Source: Planctomycetaceae bacterium
GTDB taxonomy: Bacteria; Planctomycetota; Planctomycetia; Planctomycetales; Planctomycetaceae
Length of the DNA: 64,000 bases
Direction of reading: 5' to 3'
NCBI GenBank assembly: GCA_017795105.1
Contig: CP051247.1
Location: 682,001-746,000, forward strand
Positions 48,092 to 57,550 of this stretch are shown one piece after another. The notes beneath the pieces are model-generated. The model was given only the letters and a program-made list of their open reading frames with translations, searched no databases and was not told where the DNA came from. Position 1 is the stretch's first letter, and every line of letters starts with the position of its first letter. A program made the translations under genes and the position numbers.

Positions 48092-50614
48092 ATGATCTCG
48101 AATGTTGTAACAGGCACCACCATGGAACGGCTGCTGTCCTACGTCGGTCCTCCGGGTGCTTTCGACGAATTCCGCGCATCCGATGGGACAATTCAGCCCC
48201 AGTGGCATCGATTGCTCGATTCTCTCAATGAGCTGAGTAATGACGAGTTGGCGACCCGACAACTGTCGGCCAATCAATTCCTTCAGGAGAACGGCGTCAA
48301 CATCACTGGCTTCGACCAAGATCGCCGCTCGCTGCGGCCCTGGGAAATCGATTTGCTTCCGGCCATGTTCGCAGCCGAAGACTGGGATCGGGTGCATGCC
48401 GGCATCTCCCAGCGAGCTCGACTACTCGATCTCATCGTGCGCGATCTCTATGGCGAGCAGACTGCTCTTTCTGAAGGGCTGCTGCCGACCGATCTGATTT
48501 TCAAAAACCCCGAATTCCAGCGAGCGTTTCACAACCTGCCACCGGTCAGTTCGCGGCTACTTTTATACGGCTGTGAAATCGCACGTTCTCAGAGCGGAGA
48601 CTGGTGGGTTATGGCCGATCGGGCCAACGCACCGGCCGGAATCAGCTACACGCTGGAGAATCGGATCGTTCTGTCGAAAACATTACCGCAGTTTCTCCGG
48701 CAGTGTCAGGTGCATCGTCTGGCACCGTTTTTCATGCAGTTTCACGAGTCGATCAAAAAGCTCTCGCGGCACCGTCGACAAAATCCGGCGGTCGTCATTC
48801 TGAGCGGCGGCCCCACCCAGCCGTTCTACTTCGAGGACGTGTTTCTGGCCCGCTATCTCGGTTACACACTCGTCGAGGCAGACGACCTCACCGTGCGAAA
48901 GAACCATGTCTGGCTGAAGACCTTGACCGGACTTGTTCCAGTCGACGTGATCATCCGCCGTTACGTCGATCAAAACATCGATCCGCTCGAAGTCGGTGGC
49001 TATTCCCCCAATGGAATCGCCGGACTGCTCAGCGCGATGCGGCATCGCAACGTCGTCATGCTGAACGGTCCGGAGTTCGGTTTGCTCGATTCTCCGGTCT
49101 TCATGCCGTTTCTCCCCGCTCTCTGCCGCCATTTTCTGGGCGAAGAGCTGCTTATGCCCTCCATTGCCACCTGGTGGTGCGGGCAGAAAGAAGCCTTCGA
49201 GCATGTGACGTCCCGATTCGATTCCCTGGTCGTGAAACCCGCCTTCGCTCATTCCGGAGGTCAGGAGTATGTCGTCGCCGACCTGTCAGACGAACAACGA
49301 CAGCAACTGTTGCAGAAGCTGAAATCTCGTCCGTGGCAGTTTGTCGCTCAGGAGAGAATTGTCCGATCTGCGGCTCCCTGCTGGATTGGAAAACACTTTC
49401 AACCTGGATATCTGGCCTTGCGAACGTTCGCTGTTCGCAAGGAAGATTCCTTTGAGGTTATGAATGGCGGTCTGATTCGGGTGGAGACTTCCCCGGGACC
49501 GATGCCGCTTTCGATCTCCGCCGGTCAATGCAGCAAGGATGTCTGGATCTGTTCGAACAAGCCGGTACCAGCCGTTTCGCTGCTGGCTCGAATTCAGGAA
49601 CCGCCCAAGCTGCAGCGGTCCAACAATCGGCTTCCGAGCCGAGCAGCCGACAACCTGTACTGGTTGGGGAGATATCTGGAACGACTCGAGTTTGCCGGCC
49701 GTCTGATTCGCAAAACAACCGAGCGAATGCTCAGCGAAACGGGACAGCAGGCCATGCTCGATGTCTTCCCGATGATCTCGTGCCTGGCTGAGCAGGGGGT
49801 CGTGGAAGAGTCACTTTGTCTCGATGATTTCTTCCCGGCTCGCGAACATATCGAATCGATGTGGCCGAAGATTGTGTGCGGACAGGAATCTCAGGGGAAC
49901 TTTCGGGATCTCTGCGAACAGGTGATTCGAATCGCTTCCCTTGTCCGCGATCGAATGACGGAAGATTTCTGGCGGGCTATCCAGCAGATGCGTCAGACGA
50001 TTCGCCCTTCGCAGGATATGACACTGAGCGATGTCCAGAATTTGATGAACTCGCTCATGCTGCAGATTTCTGCTCTCTCCGGGCAAATCTCAGATGGCCT
50101 GGTCCATGGACCGACGCGTCACTTTCTGCTGATTGGGCGGTCGCTCGAACGGGCACGTCAACTCGGGCTGACTCTTCGTCATTTCCTGAAAGATCTCGAC
50201 GATCGCGATGTAATCCCGATCGTCACGCTGCTCGATGTCTGCAACAGCATTATGACCTATCGGTCCCGGTATCGGGCCAACTTCGCGGTCCTGCCAGCCT
50301 TCGATCTGCTTGTAACCGATTCCGGCAATCCGCACGCCCTGATCTTCCAGTTCAATGAACTGCGACGCCTGCTGGCTGAACTCCCTTACAAAGACAAGCG
50401 ACGGCCGCTCGTTCCTCCGGAATGGGGAAGCGTTCGCGAGCTCCGGTTCGAGGTCCAGTCGCTGCTTCCGACGTCCGATCGGCAGCCGAACTGGTCCGAC
50501 TACCGTCCGGCACTCGAAGAGTTGCTCGACTCGCTCGATGAACGCATCAACGTGATCTCCAATCAGTTGACCTCAACCTTTTTTGTCTTGGCCGAGTTCC
50601 ACCAGCAGGTCTGA
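48092..50614 (+). CDS. Fused circularly permuted ATP-grasp + alpha-E protein
   Basis: 840 residues (an internal ATG at 48122 is also possible). Residues about 1-490 are an ATP-grasp of the same family as the first gene; about 514-840 are an alpha-E domain (NRLPSRAADNLYWLGRYLERLEF). The ATP-grasp copy is divergent: aligned with the first gene, E161-D-N163 is A175-D-R177, D320-K321 is S334-P335, and D428 is A442; K382 and R444 remain. This suggests either an altered substrate or a non-catalytic paralog. The transglutaminase gene follows after 20 bases. Confidence 0.9.
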   Translation: MISNVVTGTTMERLLSYVGPPGAFDEFRASDGTIQPQWHRLLDSLNELSNDELATRQLSANQFLQENGVNITGFDQDRRSLRPWEIDLLPAMFAAEDWDRVHAGISQRARLLDLIVRDLYGEQTALSEGLLPTDLIFKNPEFQRAFHNLPPVSSRLLLYGCEIARSQSGDWWVMADRANAPAGISYTLENRIVLSKTLPQFLRQCQVHRLAPFFMQFHESIKKLSRHRRQNPAVVILSGGPTQPFYFEDVFLARYLGYTLVEADDLTVRKNHVWLKTLTGLVPVDVIIRRYVDQNIDPLEVGGYSPNGIAGLLSAMRHRNVVMLNGPEFGLLDSPVFMPFLPALCRHFLGEELLMPSIATWWCGQKEAFEHVTSRFDSLVVKPAFAHSGGQEYVVADLSDEQRQQLLQKLKSRPWQFVAQERIVRSAAPCWIGKHFQPGYLALRTFAVRKEDSFEVMNGGLIRVETSPGPMPLSISAGQCSKDVWICSNKPVPAVSLLARIQEPPKLQRSNNRLPSRAADNLYWLGRYLERLEFAGRLIRKTTERMLSETGQQAMLDVFPMISCLAEQGVVEESLCLDDFFPAREHIESMWPKIVCGQESQGNFRDLCEQVIRIASLVRDRMTEDFWRAIQQMRQTIRPSQDMTLSDVQNLMNSLMLQISALSGQISDGLVHGPTRHFLLIGRSLERARQLGLTLRHFLKDLDDRDVIPIVTLLDVCNSIMTYRSRYRANFAVLPAFDLLVTDSGNPHALIFQFNELRRLLAELPYKDKRRPLVPPEWGSVRELRFEVQSLLPTSDRQPNWSDYRPALEELLDSLDERINVISNQLTSTFFVLAEFHQQV

Positions 50615-50634
50615 TTTCCGGATAAAGAGCCCCC

Positions 50635-51543
50635 ATGAGATACCGCGTTACTCATATCACTCGCTTCGACACTGCGGACCGGGTGTCGATCGGCATGAAT
50701 CAGGTGTACCTGACGCCGCGACAGACACCGCATCAGACCGTCGAACACACCCGTCTGACAACGGATCCGGCCACAACAACCTTCGACCGCCGCAGCGACT
50801 ACTACGGTAACATCGTTCATTTTCTCTCCTTCGAGCGAGGCTATGAACACCTGGAGATTCACGCTTCGAGCCGGGTCGATGTCAAAAAGCCGGACCTTCC
50901 TGAACCAGCCGACTCTCTGCCCTGGGATGAAGTTGTCGCCGCGGTTTCTCAGGAACCGTGTCCCTTCGATTTTCAGACCCGCGAAATGCAGGCGGCTTCG
51001 CCATGCGTCGACGATCTGGCCGATCTGATTCAGCCCACGGCACACAAGCTATTCCCGACTGGTGAACCCGTTCTTGTTGGCCTGAAGAGATTGCTTGCCT
51101 ACTTCGCCACAGAATATAAGTTCGACTCGACCGCAACCACGGTCAATACGCCGACCAGCGAGGTCTTCAAGAAGAAGCGGGGGGTCTGCCAGGACTTTTC
51201 CCATCTGGCGATCGCGCTCTGCCGCGCGGTCGATCTGCCAGCCCGCTATGTCAGTGGTTACATCCGAACGCATCCCCCCGAAGGTCGACCACGACTGCGT
51301 GGTGCCGATGCTTCTCATGCCTGGGTCAGCGTGTTCTGTGGTCCACTTGGGTGGGTGGACTGCGACCCGACGAACAACTGTTTTCTGAGCGACGAGCACA
51401 TCACTGTCGCCTGGGGGCGGGACTATGCCGATGTCGCTCCGGTCAAGGGGGTCGTGATCGGCTCGGGCTCGCACGGTCTCAAGGTCTCGGTTGATGTCGA
51501 ACCAATTGGGGAATCGACCTCGGACCTGCCGGTTGCCAGCTGA
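50635..51543 (+). CDS. Transglutaminase-like protein
   Basis: 302 residues starting MRYRVTHITRFDTADRVSIGMNQVYLTPR, the N-terminal beta-domain. The triad is C185 (KRGVCQDFSHLAI), H228 (DASHAWVSVF) and D244 (DCDPTNNCFLSDEH). No export signal is present, so it probably acts in the cytoplasm on the same product as the rest of the cluster, perhaps as a peptidase or amide transferase. It shares the N-terminal fold with the first transglutaminase but lacks DUF2126. It is the last gene of the cluster. Confidence 0.92.
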   Translation: MRYRVTHITRFDTADRVSIGMNQVYLTPRQTPHQTVEHTRLTTDPATTTFDRRSDYYGNIVHFLSFERGYEHLEIHASSRVDVKKPDLPEPADSLPWDEVVAAVSQEPCPFDFQTREMQAASPCVDDLADLIQPTAHKLFPTGEPVLVGLKRLLAYFATEYKFDSTATTVNTPTSEVFKKKRGVCQDFSHLAIALCRAVDLPARYVSGYIRTHPPEGRPRLRGADASHAWVSVFCGPLGWVDCDPTNNCFLSDEHITVAWGRDYADVAPVKGVVIGSGSHGLKVSVDVEPIGESTSDLPVAS

Positions 51544-51629
51544 CTCCGACGGAGCCGCTTTCGTCTGAAAACTGATTGTATTATCCTCGCGTGGTGCTTC
51601 TAACTCCTGAACGCCTATCGAGGATCCCT

Positions 51630-53777
51630 ATGAAGACGCTCCGCCTGCTCCTGATCGTTTGCGTTTCACTGTCCGCTTCTTTCGCGCGGGCAGACAACAC
51701 CCCAGAGTTTCCACTCAACGCTCAACAGATTCTGATCCTTGGTGACTCGATCACGCATTCCGGGGGATACATTGCCTTTCTGGAAGCCGAACTGCGATTA
51801 CAGGGACTCTCTCCCCGGCCGGAATTGATCAATCTCGGATTGAGTTCCGAAACGTGTTCTGGACTCAGCGAACCGGATCATCCCTTCCCACGGCCAGACG
51901 TGCACGAGAGGATTGACCGAGCACTCAAAAAGCTGAAGCCGGATGTCGTTGTCGCCTGTTATGGCATGAACGATGGCATCTACTATCCCCTTGATGAAAA
52001 GCGATTCAAAGAGTACCAGCAGGGGATCTCGAGCATCGTCGAAAAAGCTCATGCCGCCGGGGCGAAAGCGATCATCCTCACGCCTCCTCCATTCGATGCT
52101 CATCCCGTTCAGGAGAAGACGCGTCCCGCTGGAGCCGATGAGTATGCGTATTACGCTCCGTTCGTTGGCTACGACAATGTCCTGGATCGCTACAGCGAAT
52201 GGGTGATGCAGAACAATTTCGGCGCCGAGATGGTGATCGATCTTCATACCCCGTTGAACAAATACATTCAGGCTGAACGAAAGAAGGATGCCGATTTCAC
52301 GCTCGCTCCAGACGGTGTGCACTGCAATCAGACCGGCCACCGGATGATCGCCGATCAGATCCTGTCGGCCTGGGATGTCTCCTCAGGTTCAGAGATTCCG
52401 GATCAGCTGTTCGATCTGATCCGACGCAAGCAGCGGATTCTGCACGATGCCTATCTTTCCGATGTCGGCCACAAACGTCCGGGTGTGAAACCGGGACTGC
52501 CCGTTGATGAAGCGAGATCCAAAGCGGCCGAACTCGACACGCAGATTGAGGCTTTGGTCGAAAAGGAGCGCCAGCCTAAGACCTCACAGCGGCAATCAGA
52601 TCGAGGAACGATCTTTCAGGCTCGTTACCCGGCTGACCTCAACCCGGGTGAGCTCCGACTTTCCGTGAACTACTACCTGTGGGTTCCCGACGACGTCGAG
52701 ACGATCCGTGGAGTGATCGTCCATCAGCACGGCTGTGGAGTCGGAGCATCGGTCGGAGGGCAGACCGCTGCCGATGACCTGCAGTGGCAAGCCCTCGCTG
52801 AAAAATGGGACTGCGCATTGATGGGCAGCTCCTATGAGCCACGCGAAGGGATTAACTGTCGACTCTGGTGCGATCCACGGAACGGCTCAGGAAATCGGTT
52901 CATTCAGGCTCTCGGCGACCTGGCCGACCTGACCGGACATGGCGAAATCGAGACCGCTCCCTGGTGCCTGTGGGGTCATTCGGGGGGAGGCTTCTGGTCA
53001 TCGCTCATGCAGGTCGAGCACCCGGAACGGATCGTGGCGATCTGGTTTCGATCGGGAACGGCATTCGGCTACTGGACCAAAGGAGAGATCGAAGCTCCAG
53101 AGATTCCAGGCGCTGCTTACGGCGTTCCCATGATGGCCAACCCCGGCGCTAAGGAGCGGGATCACGAACGATTCCAGGCCGCCTGGAATGGACTCTCTGC
53201 GATGCAGAAAGCCTATCGCAATGCGGGGGCAAACTTCTTCGAATTTGCTGCCGATCCCAATACCGGTCACGAGTGTGGCGGCTCGCGATTTCTTGCGATC
53301 CCGTTCTTCGACTTCTGGCTCGAACACCGTCTTCCGGCCGATCCGTCCGATGAGCTGCGACCAGCCGAGGTTGCTCTCGACGCATGGAACAGCGAGATGA
53401 CCGCCACGCTTGAAAGGTATCGGAATTCAGGGATGGCCCATGACCAGACTCCGCCTCCGCCGCCTGCGAAGATCCGTTGTCAGAAGAATGACGACCAATC
53501 ACTCACGTTGACCTGGACGGCGACAGCCGACCTCGAGAGTGGACTGAAAGGATTCGTGATCGAACACGAGGGCGAGCCCGTGGCCACGCTACCGAAGAGC
53601 CCCCGAGCCAACTTTGGGCACTACCTGTTTCAGGGACTCTCTTATCATGACACACCGAACTCACCGCTTTCGGAAATGACTATCACAATCTCCGAAGCCG
53701 AGGATGCCGATGGCTACTCGATTCGATCGGTTAATACGTGCGATCTGAAATCCGAACCGGTTCGCTGCAGTCCGTAG
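51630..53777 (+). CDS. Bimodular SGNH hydrolase + alpha/beta hydrolase, exported
   Basis: 715 residues from the ATG at 51630 (GAGG, 6 bases upstream; signal MKTLRLLLIVCVSLSASFARA). The longer frame from 51576 would mask this. Module 1 (about 30-250) is an SGNH/GDSL esterase: block I GDSITHSGG with Ser40, block III GMND with Asn114, and block V D228-x2-H231 (APDGVHCN). Module 2 (about 330-590) is an alpha/beta hydrolase with nucleophile Ser451 in WGHSGGGFW, after QHGCGVGASVGG. The tail (about 610-715) resembles a fibronectin-III-like fold (SLTLTWTATADLESGLKGFV). Two esterase folds in one exported chain suggest removal of two acyl groups from one polysaccharide. Confidence 0.88.
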   Translation: MKTLRLLLIVCVSLSASFARADNTPEFPLNAQQILILGDSITHSGGYIAFLEAELRLQGLSPRPELINLGLSSETCSGLSEPDHPFPRPDVHERIDRALKKLKPDVVVACYGMNDGIYYPLDEKRFKEYQQGISSIVEKAHAAGAKAIILTPPPFDAHPVQEKTRPAGADEYAYYAPFVGYDNVLDRYSEWVMQNNFGAEMVIDLHTPLNKYIQAERKKDADFTLAPDGVHCNQTGHRMIADQILSAWDVSSGSEIPDQLFDLIRRKQRILHDAYLSDVGHKRPGVKPGLPVDEARSKAAELDTQIEALVEKERQPKTSQRQSDRGTIFQARYPADLNPGELRLSVNYYLWVPDDVETIRGVIVHQHGCGVGASVGGQTAADDLQWQALAEKWDCALMGSSYEPREGINCRLWCDPRNGSGNRFIQALGDLADLTGHGEIETAPWCLWGHSGGGFWSSLMQVEHPERIVAIWFRSGTAFGYWTKGEIEAPEIPGAAYGVPMMANPGAKERDHERFQAAWNGLSAMQKAYRNAGANFFEFAADPNTGHECGGSRFLAIPFFDFWLEHRLPADPSDELRPAEVALDAWNSEMTATLERYRNSGMAHDQTPPPPPAKIRCQKNDDQSLTLTWTATADLESGLKGFVIEHEGEPVATLPKSPRANFGHYLFQGLSYHDTPNSPLSEMTITISEAEDADGYSIRSVNTCDLKSEPVRCSP

Positions 53778-53809
53778 CAATTCGGTGATCGAGAATCCGG
53801 CAGCGAAAC

Positions 53810-53841
53810 GAAAACTCCCTCTCCGAAAAGGGAAAGGGAGT
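53810..53841 (-). terminator. Terminator of the glycosyltransferase/esterase operon
   Basis: A minus-strand stem ACTCCCT/AGGGAGT (53814-53841) with a 14-base loop, followed by TTTTCGTTT. It lies 28 bases after the esterase stop. On the plus strand the same hairpin lacks a T run. Confidence 0.65.
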
Positions 53842-53869
53842 GAAGGGTGGGTCTCGGACAACGGGATCT

Positions 53870-54799
53870 TTACTCGGCCTTCTTCACGTTGGCCTGCGAC
53901 TTGGGTTCAGGCTTCAGCCAGCCGATTCGTTTGAGCCAGTCTGCACAGCGATTCGGCCAGCTGGTCACCGGCTGATCGGGAACGGGACGCAGACCGTAGC
54001 CATGCCCTCCGGTGTCGTAAACGTGCAGGTCGAATGCGACGCCGGCCTTCTTCAGCTCCAGTGCCAGTGCGAGACTTCCGGTCACGGAGATGCGATCGTC
54101 GAAGGCGTGAACAATGAACATTTGCGGGCTCGAGGCATTCACCGTTAGCCCTTCAGTCAGCTTCGTTCCGTCCCCCTCATTGAGATAAGCCGGGTAGATC
54201 AGCATGGCTGCATTGGGACGACAATCCCATTTGTCGATGTCATCCTGAGTTTCGTAATAGCGTTTGTCGCCGGCGAGCGCTGTCCGAGCGGCCGTGTGAC
54301 CGCCTGCGGAAAACCCGAGAATCCCAACCCGGTCCGGATTCAGCTTCCATTCCTCCGAGCGTGCCCGAACCAGACTGATGGCTCGCTGTGCATCCTGAGC
54401 CGGAGCTTCCCATTTCACTTCGCGGCCTCGAGTCGGAACTCGGTACTTGAGCACAACGGCAGTGACCCCCAAGTCGTTCAACCAGTCCGCGACTTCAGTC
54501 CCTTCCAGATCCCAGGCAAGAATGCTGAAGCCCCCGCCAGGACAGATCACGACGGACGAGCCATTGCGCTTCTCTTCAGGCGGCAGATAAACGTGGACCT
54601 CGGGATCAGCCACGTTGGCAAGCTTGATAATCCGCTTCCCGGCGATCAGCCGATCGGTCGGCTTGGTGATATCTTCCTCCGGTCCCACCTCCAGAGGTTC
54701 TCCCGGCGGCTTATCCGGCCAGAGCTTGTTCACTTCCTGTGCCGAGAGCAGGGCAGGACTACACAGAACAAAGCAGAAGATCCCAACAATCGTTTTCAT
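53870..54799 (-). CDS. Secreted alpha/beta hydrolase (esterase/acetylxylan esterase-like)
   Basis: 309 residues with a signal peptide (MKTIVGIFCFVLCSPALLSA). Motifs: CPGGGFSILAW (oxyanion), nucleophile in LGFSAGGHTAA, Asp in HAFDDRIS and His in DTGGHGYG. The first 40 mature residues are variable. It belongs to the BD-FAE/acetylxylan-esterase-like group. Its ATG overlaps the upstream glycosyltransferase stop by 4 bases (ATGA), so the two are translationally coupled. It likely removes acyl groups from glycans in the periplasm. Confidence 0.9.
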   Translation of the reverse strand: MKTIVGIFCFVLCSPALLSAQEVNKLWPDKPPGEPLEVGPEEDITKPTDRLIAGKRIIKLANVADPEVHVYLPPEEKRNGSSVVICPGGGFSILAWDLEGTEVADWLNDLGVTAVVLKYRVPTRGREVKWEAPAQDAQRAISLVRARSEEWKLNPDRVGILGFSAGGHTAARTALAGDKRYYETQDDIDKWDCRPNAAMLIYPAYLNEGDGTKLTEGLTVNASSPQMFIVHAFDDRISVTGSLALALELKKAGVAFDLHVYDTGGHGYGLRPVPDQPVTSWPNRCADWLKRIGWLKPEPKSQANVKKAE

Positions 54800-56181
54800 G
54801 AGCGGCCTTTCGAATCGGGGAGTTCAGTGGGGTTGATCGGAGCTGATTTCGTCAGTGATGGTCGGTCCAGCCTTCCGAATATCCATTCGATGGACACCCC
54901 GGCCAATAACGCCAGAGCCGGAATGATAGGTGCCCTCATGCGGGCATTCGACCAGTAGAATGTATGGACCACGGCCACAGTTATGATCATCGCCAGCAAC
55001 CAGATCAACGGCCAGGGCTCCCGCTTCAGGGAAAGCGAGAGCGCGAATCCCGCGATCGCCAGAAGATAGAGCGTCCCGTAGAACGCCCACAGGCCGACGA
55101 ACACGACGCCGGGCAACGATTCTGCTTCCTCCCCCTGAGGTACGGGAGACCAGAGTCGAAGTTGACGGAGCAGACACGACTGCAGAAAGTCCCCGGGCGA
55201 CTCCGAAATCTCCGCGAAGGCCATCTCGTACTGAGCCTGATCGCGAGCAAACTCGCCAGTCAACTCCCGTTCATTCAACTCGTGAGTCAGTCGCTTATAC
55301 CACTGTGTCTGGCTTCGAGGATCGTCGGAGGCGTAGTCGCCCCAGGTCGTTCCTAGCGGCTGCTGAACCACGGCTTCGTAGAACGTGCGGTTGTTCCCCA
55401 GCAGCAGAGTGTACCCGCCGTGAGTTGTCGTCATCTTGAATTGCCCGAGGACCAGCTGGTTGCGAAGCCCCCAGGGCAAAACCACCACGAAGGCAACCAG
55501 CCCGACAACAAACAGATGTCCCAGGAGAAACTTCCAGCTCGCAAACTCGAGATCTTCCTGTCGTCCGGCCTTCCAGTGCAAACGCCCGAAAGCGGCAAGC
55601 ACGGGAATAACGACCAGCATCGGCCAGATCGTGGGGCGACAAAGGGCAGAGATGCCAAAACTGATGCCCGTCAGCACGGTCAGCCCGAAACTTCGGCGAC
55701 TATAGAACCAGCAGAGCGACGTCACGCTGAGGAGAGCAGTGAAAACAACCTCGGTCATCGCCAGTGAACTGTAGCGAATCAGCAGGGGATCCATGGCCAC
55801 GAATGCCCCGGCGGCAATCGCGCCCCAGCGAAGCGACATTTCGAAGCCGCAACGGCATGTCGCCCAGACCGTCGCAACGCCGGCCAGACCGTGAAGAAGG
55901 GCCAGTCCCCAATCCCCGCCAAGCCCGCGGAAGAGTGAAACCAGCAGCACATACATCGGCGGACGAAAGGCAGTCGGCTCGCTGGTGATTGGATTGGTGA
56001 ATCCGGCTCCCTGCCAGATCTTCTCCGCCAGTCCGAGATACAAGTCTCGATCCTGCTGCAGTTCGTCAAATCGCAGCAGGATCATCGCTGCACGGAGAGC
56101 GAAGGCAATCAACAACAGAAGATAGACCGTTCGATGCGGGAACGAGGACTGCTGCGGAGTCGGCACGACGATTCCCCTCAC
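54796..56181 (-). CDS. GT39-like membrane glycosyltransferase
   Basis: 461 residues; GTG start 9 bases after the upstream stop. About ten to eleven transmembrane helices. The N-terminal loop after the first helix holds the usual acidic motif of the family (FDELQQDRDLYLGLAEKIW) and a FRPPMYVLLVSLFRGLG segment. It fits the dolichyl-phosphate-mannose/ArnT-like GT39/PMT superfamily, transferring sugar from a lipid carrier to an extracytoplasmic acceptor. It overlaps the esterase gene by 4 bases. The sugar and acceptor are unknown. Confidence 0.87.
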   Translation of the reverse strand: MRGIVVPTPQQSSFPHRTVYLLLLIAFALRAAMILLRFDELQQDRDLYLGLAEKIWQGAGFTNPITSEPTAFRPPMYVLLVSLFRGLGGDWGLALLHGLAGVATVWATCRCGFEMSLRWGAIAAGAFVAMDPLLIRYSSLAMTEVVFTALLSVTSLCWFYSRRSFGLTVLTGISFGISALCRPTIWPMLVVIPVLAAFGRLHWKAGRQEDLEFASWKFLLGHLFVVGLVAFVVVLPWGLRNQLVLGQFKMTTTHGGYTLLLGNNRTFYEAVVQQPLGTTWGDYASDDPRSQTQWYKRLTHELNERELTGEFARDQAQYEMAFAEISESPGDFLQSCLLRQLRLWSPVPQGEEAESLPGVVFVGLWAFYGTLYLLAIAGFALSLSLKREPWPLIWLLAMIITVAVVHTFYWSNARMRAPIIPALALLAGVSIEWIFGRLDRPSLTKSAPINPTELPDSKGRS

Positions 56182-56190
56182 ACCGAAGCT

Positions 56191-57396
56191 TTACTGATGC
56201 AGAAAACGATCCATCAGCATATGGCCTTCTTTGAAGGTTTCTCCATACTCGGCTGCGACTTCATCGTACGTCTTGTTTTCGTCCGGCGTAATTCCTTTTC
56301 CGGCAATCGCGAACGGCACATAGCCATGGCTGTGCGTTTTGGTTCGCAGAAACGTCGGATGGTCCGGAGAGATGAGCAGCCGATAGTCACCCTGCGACCG
56401 CAGGTATTCGTGCAGCGGGGCAACAATCTTGTCGTCGATTTCGTACAGGGCTTCGAGCTTTGCGTGGCAGTCTCCTTCATGGGATGCCTCGTCGGTCGCT
56501 TCGACGTGCACCACGACGAAATCTGCTCCCCCCTTGAGTGTTTCAATCGCTGCTCGTCCCTTGGCGGCGTAGTCGGTGTCGAGATAGCCGGTGGCACCTT
56601 CGACCTCGATGACATCCCAGCCGATCAGTCGACCGATGCCGCGAAGCAGATCGACAGCCGTGATGACAGCCCCCGAGACGCCATAGCGTTCGCGGAAGGG
56701 AACGAGAGCAGGGCGGCTGCCCTGGCCCCACAACCAGACCTGCGTTGCCGGATATTCGCCTTCGCCGGCTCGACGCTGGTTCCACTCGTCGTTGAGGAAT
56801 GCTTCTTTGCTCACATCCATCAGGGAACGAAGCAAATCGCTTCCGGGACCAGCGGGAAGAAAATCGACGACGGATCCGTCCGTCAGATCGTGCGGTGGGT
56901 ATGTCATCGTCTCGGAATCGAACGGAGCCGTTCCATCCGGACTGCGATAGAGCAGGAGATTTCGATAACTGACGCCGGCCCGGAAGTCCCAGCGAGGATC
57001 CTGTTCCACCTGATGCCGCATCAGATCGATCAAATGAGCACCGAGGTCACTGGGAATCTGACCGGCAGTGAAGCTGGTCATGATCTGCTCAACGATTGTG
57101 ACCAGATTGCAGCGAATTGCCCAGTCGTCAGGCCCAAGTTCGATTCCCTGGGCAGCCGCTTCCAGCGGTGCGCGTCCAGTGTGGTACTTCAGAGGATCGT
57201 ACCCAAACAGAGACATCGTCCCGACGTCACTCCCCGACGGCATCGACTCGGGAACATTGTCGGATCGACCAACGATGCCCGACTGAACGACGGCATCCAT
57301 GTGAGGCGTGACTGCAGCCTGGAGCGGCGTCTGGCCGTCCAGCGATTCCTGGGGTTCGTCGGCTGCACCATCCGGAATGACGAGTGCGTACTTCAT
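56191..57396 (-). CDS. apgM: Cofactor-independent phosphoglycerate mutase, archaeal type
   Basis: 401 residues. It matches the ApgM/archaeal iPGM branch of the alkaline phosphatase superfamily: MKYALVIPDGAAD, nucleophile Ser56 in MPSGSDVGTMSLFGYDP, VVVHVEATDEASHEGD, ISPDHPTFLRTKTHSHGYVPF. It interconverts 2- and 3-phosphoglycerate using two metal ions in glycolysis. It is first in an operon with a GT39-like gene (9 bases) and an esterase. Some members have been misassigned to phosphonate metabolism, but the metal-site motifs here are complete. Gene symbol follows the archaeal-type name. Confidence 0.9.
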   Translation of the reverse strand: MKYALVIPDGAADEPQESLDGQTPLQAAVTPHMDAVVQSGIVGRSDNVPESMPSGSDVGTMSLFGYDPLKYHTGRAPLEAAAQGIELGPDDWAIRCNLVTIVEQIMTSFTAGQIPSDLGAHLIDLMRHQVEQDPRWDFRAGVSYRNLLLYRSPDGTAPFDSETMTYPPHDLTDGSVVDFLPAGPGSDLLRSLMDVSKEAFLNDEWNQRRAGEGEYPATQVWLWGQGSRPALVPFRERYGVSGAVITAVDLLRGIGRLIGWDVIEVEGATGYLDTDYAAKGRAAIETLKGGADFVVVHVEATDEASHEGDCHAKLEALYEIDDKIVAPLHEYLRSQGDYRLLISPDHPTFLRTKTHSHGYVPFAIAGKGITPDENKTYDEVAAEYGETFKEGHMLMDRFLHQ

Positions 57397-57489
57397 GAAT
57401 AATCCTGACAGACTCTTGGGGTCGATTCGTTACGTGCAATGTAACGATCCCCTTGAAGCTCGTCTATCAGGGTCGGAGTCGTTTCAGAC

Positions 57490-57530
57490 AGGAAAAGAAG
57501 CGATCCGCGACAACGAACGTCGCGGATCGC
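57490..57530 (-). terminator. Terminator of the TadE/TadG operon
   Basis: A perfect 12-bp stem (57500-57511 with 57519-57530, 7-base loop), read on the minus strand, is followed by TTCTTTTCC. It begins 20 bases after the TadG-like stop at 57551. Confidence 0.82.
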
Positions 57531-57550
57531 CCGGCCGAACGTGAACTCTT

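Noticed and set aside
56134..57402. 422-codon plus-strand open frame
   Set aside because: Antisense to the phosphoglycerate mutase gene.
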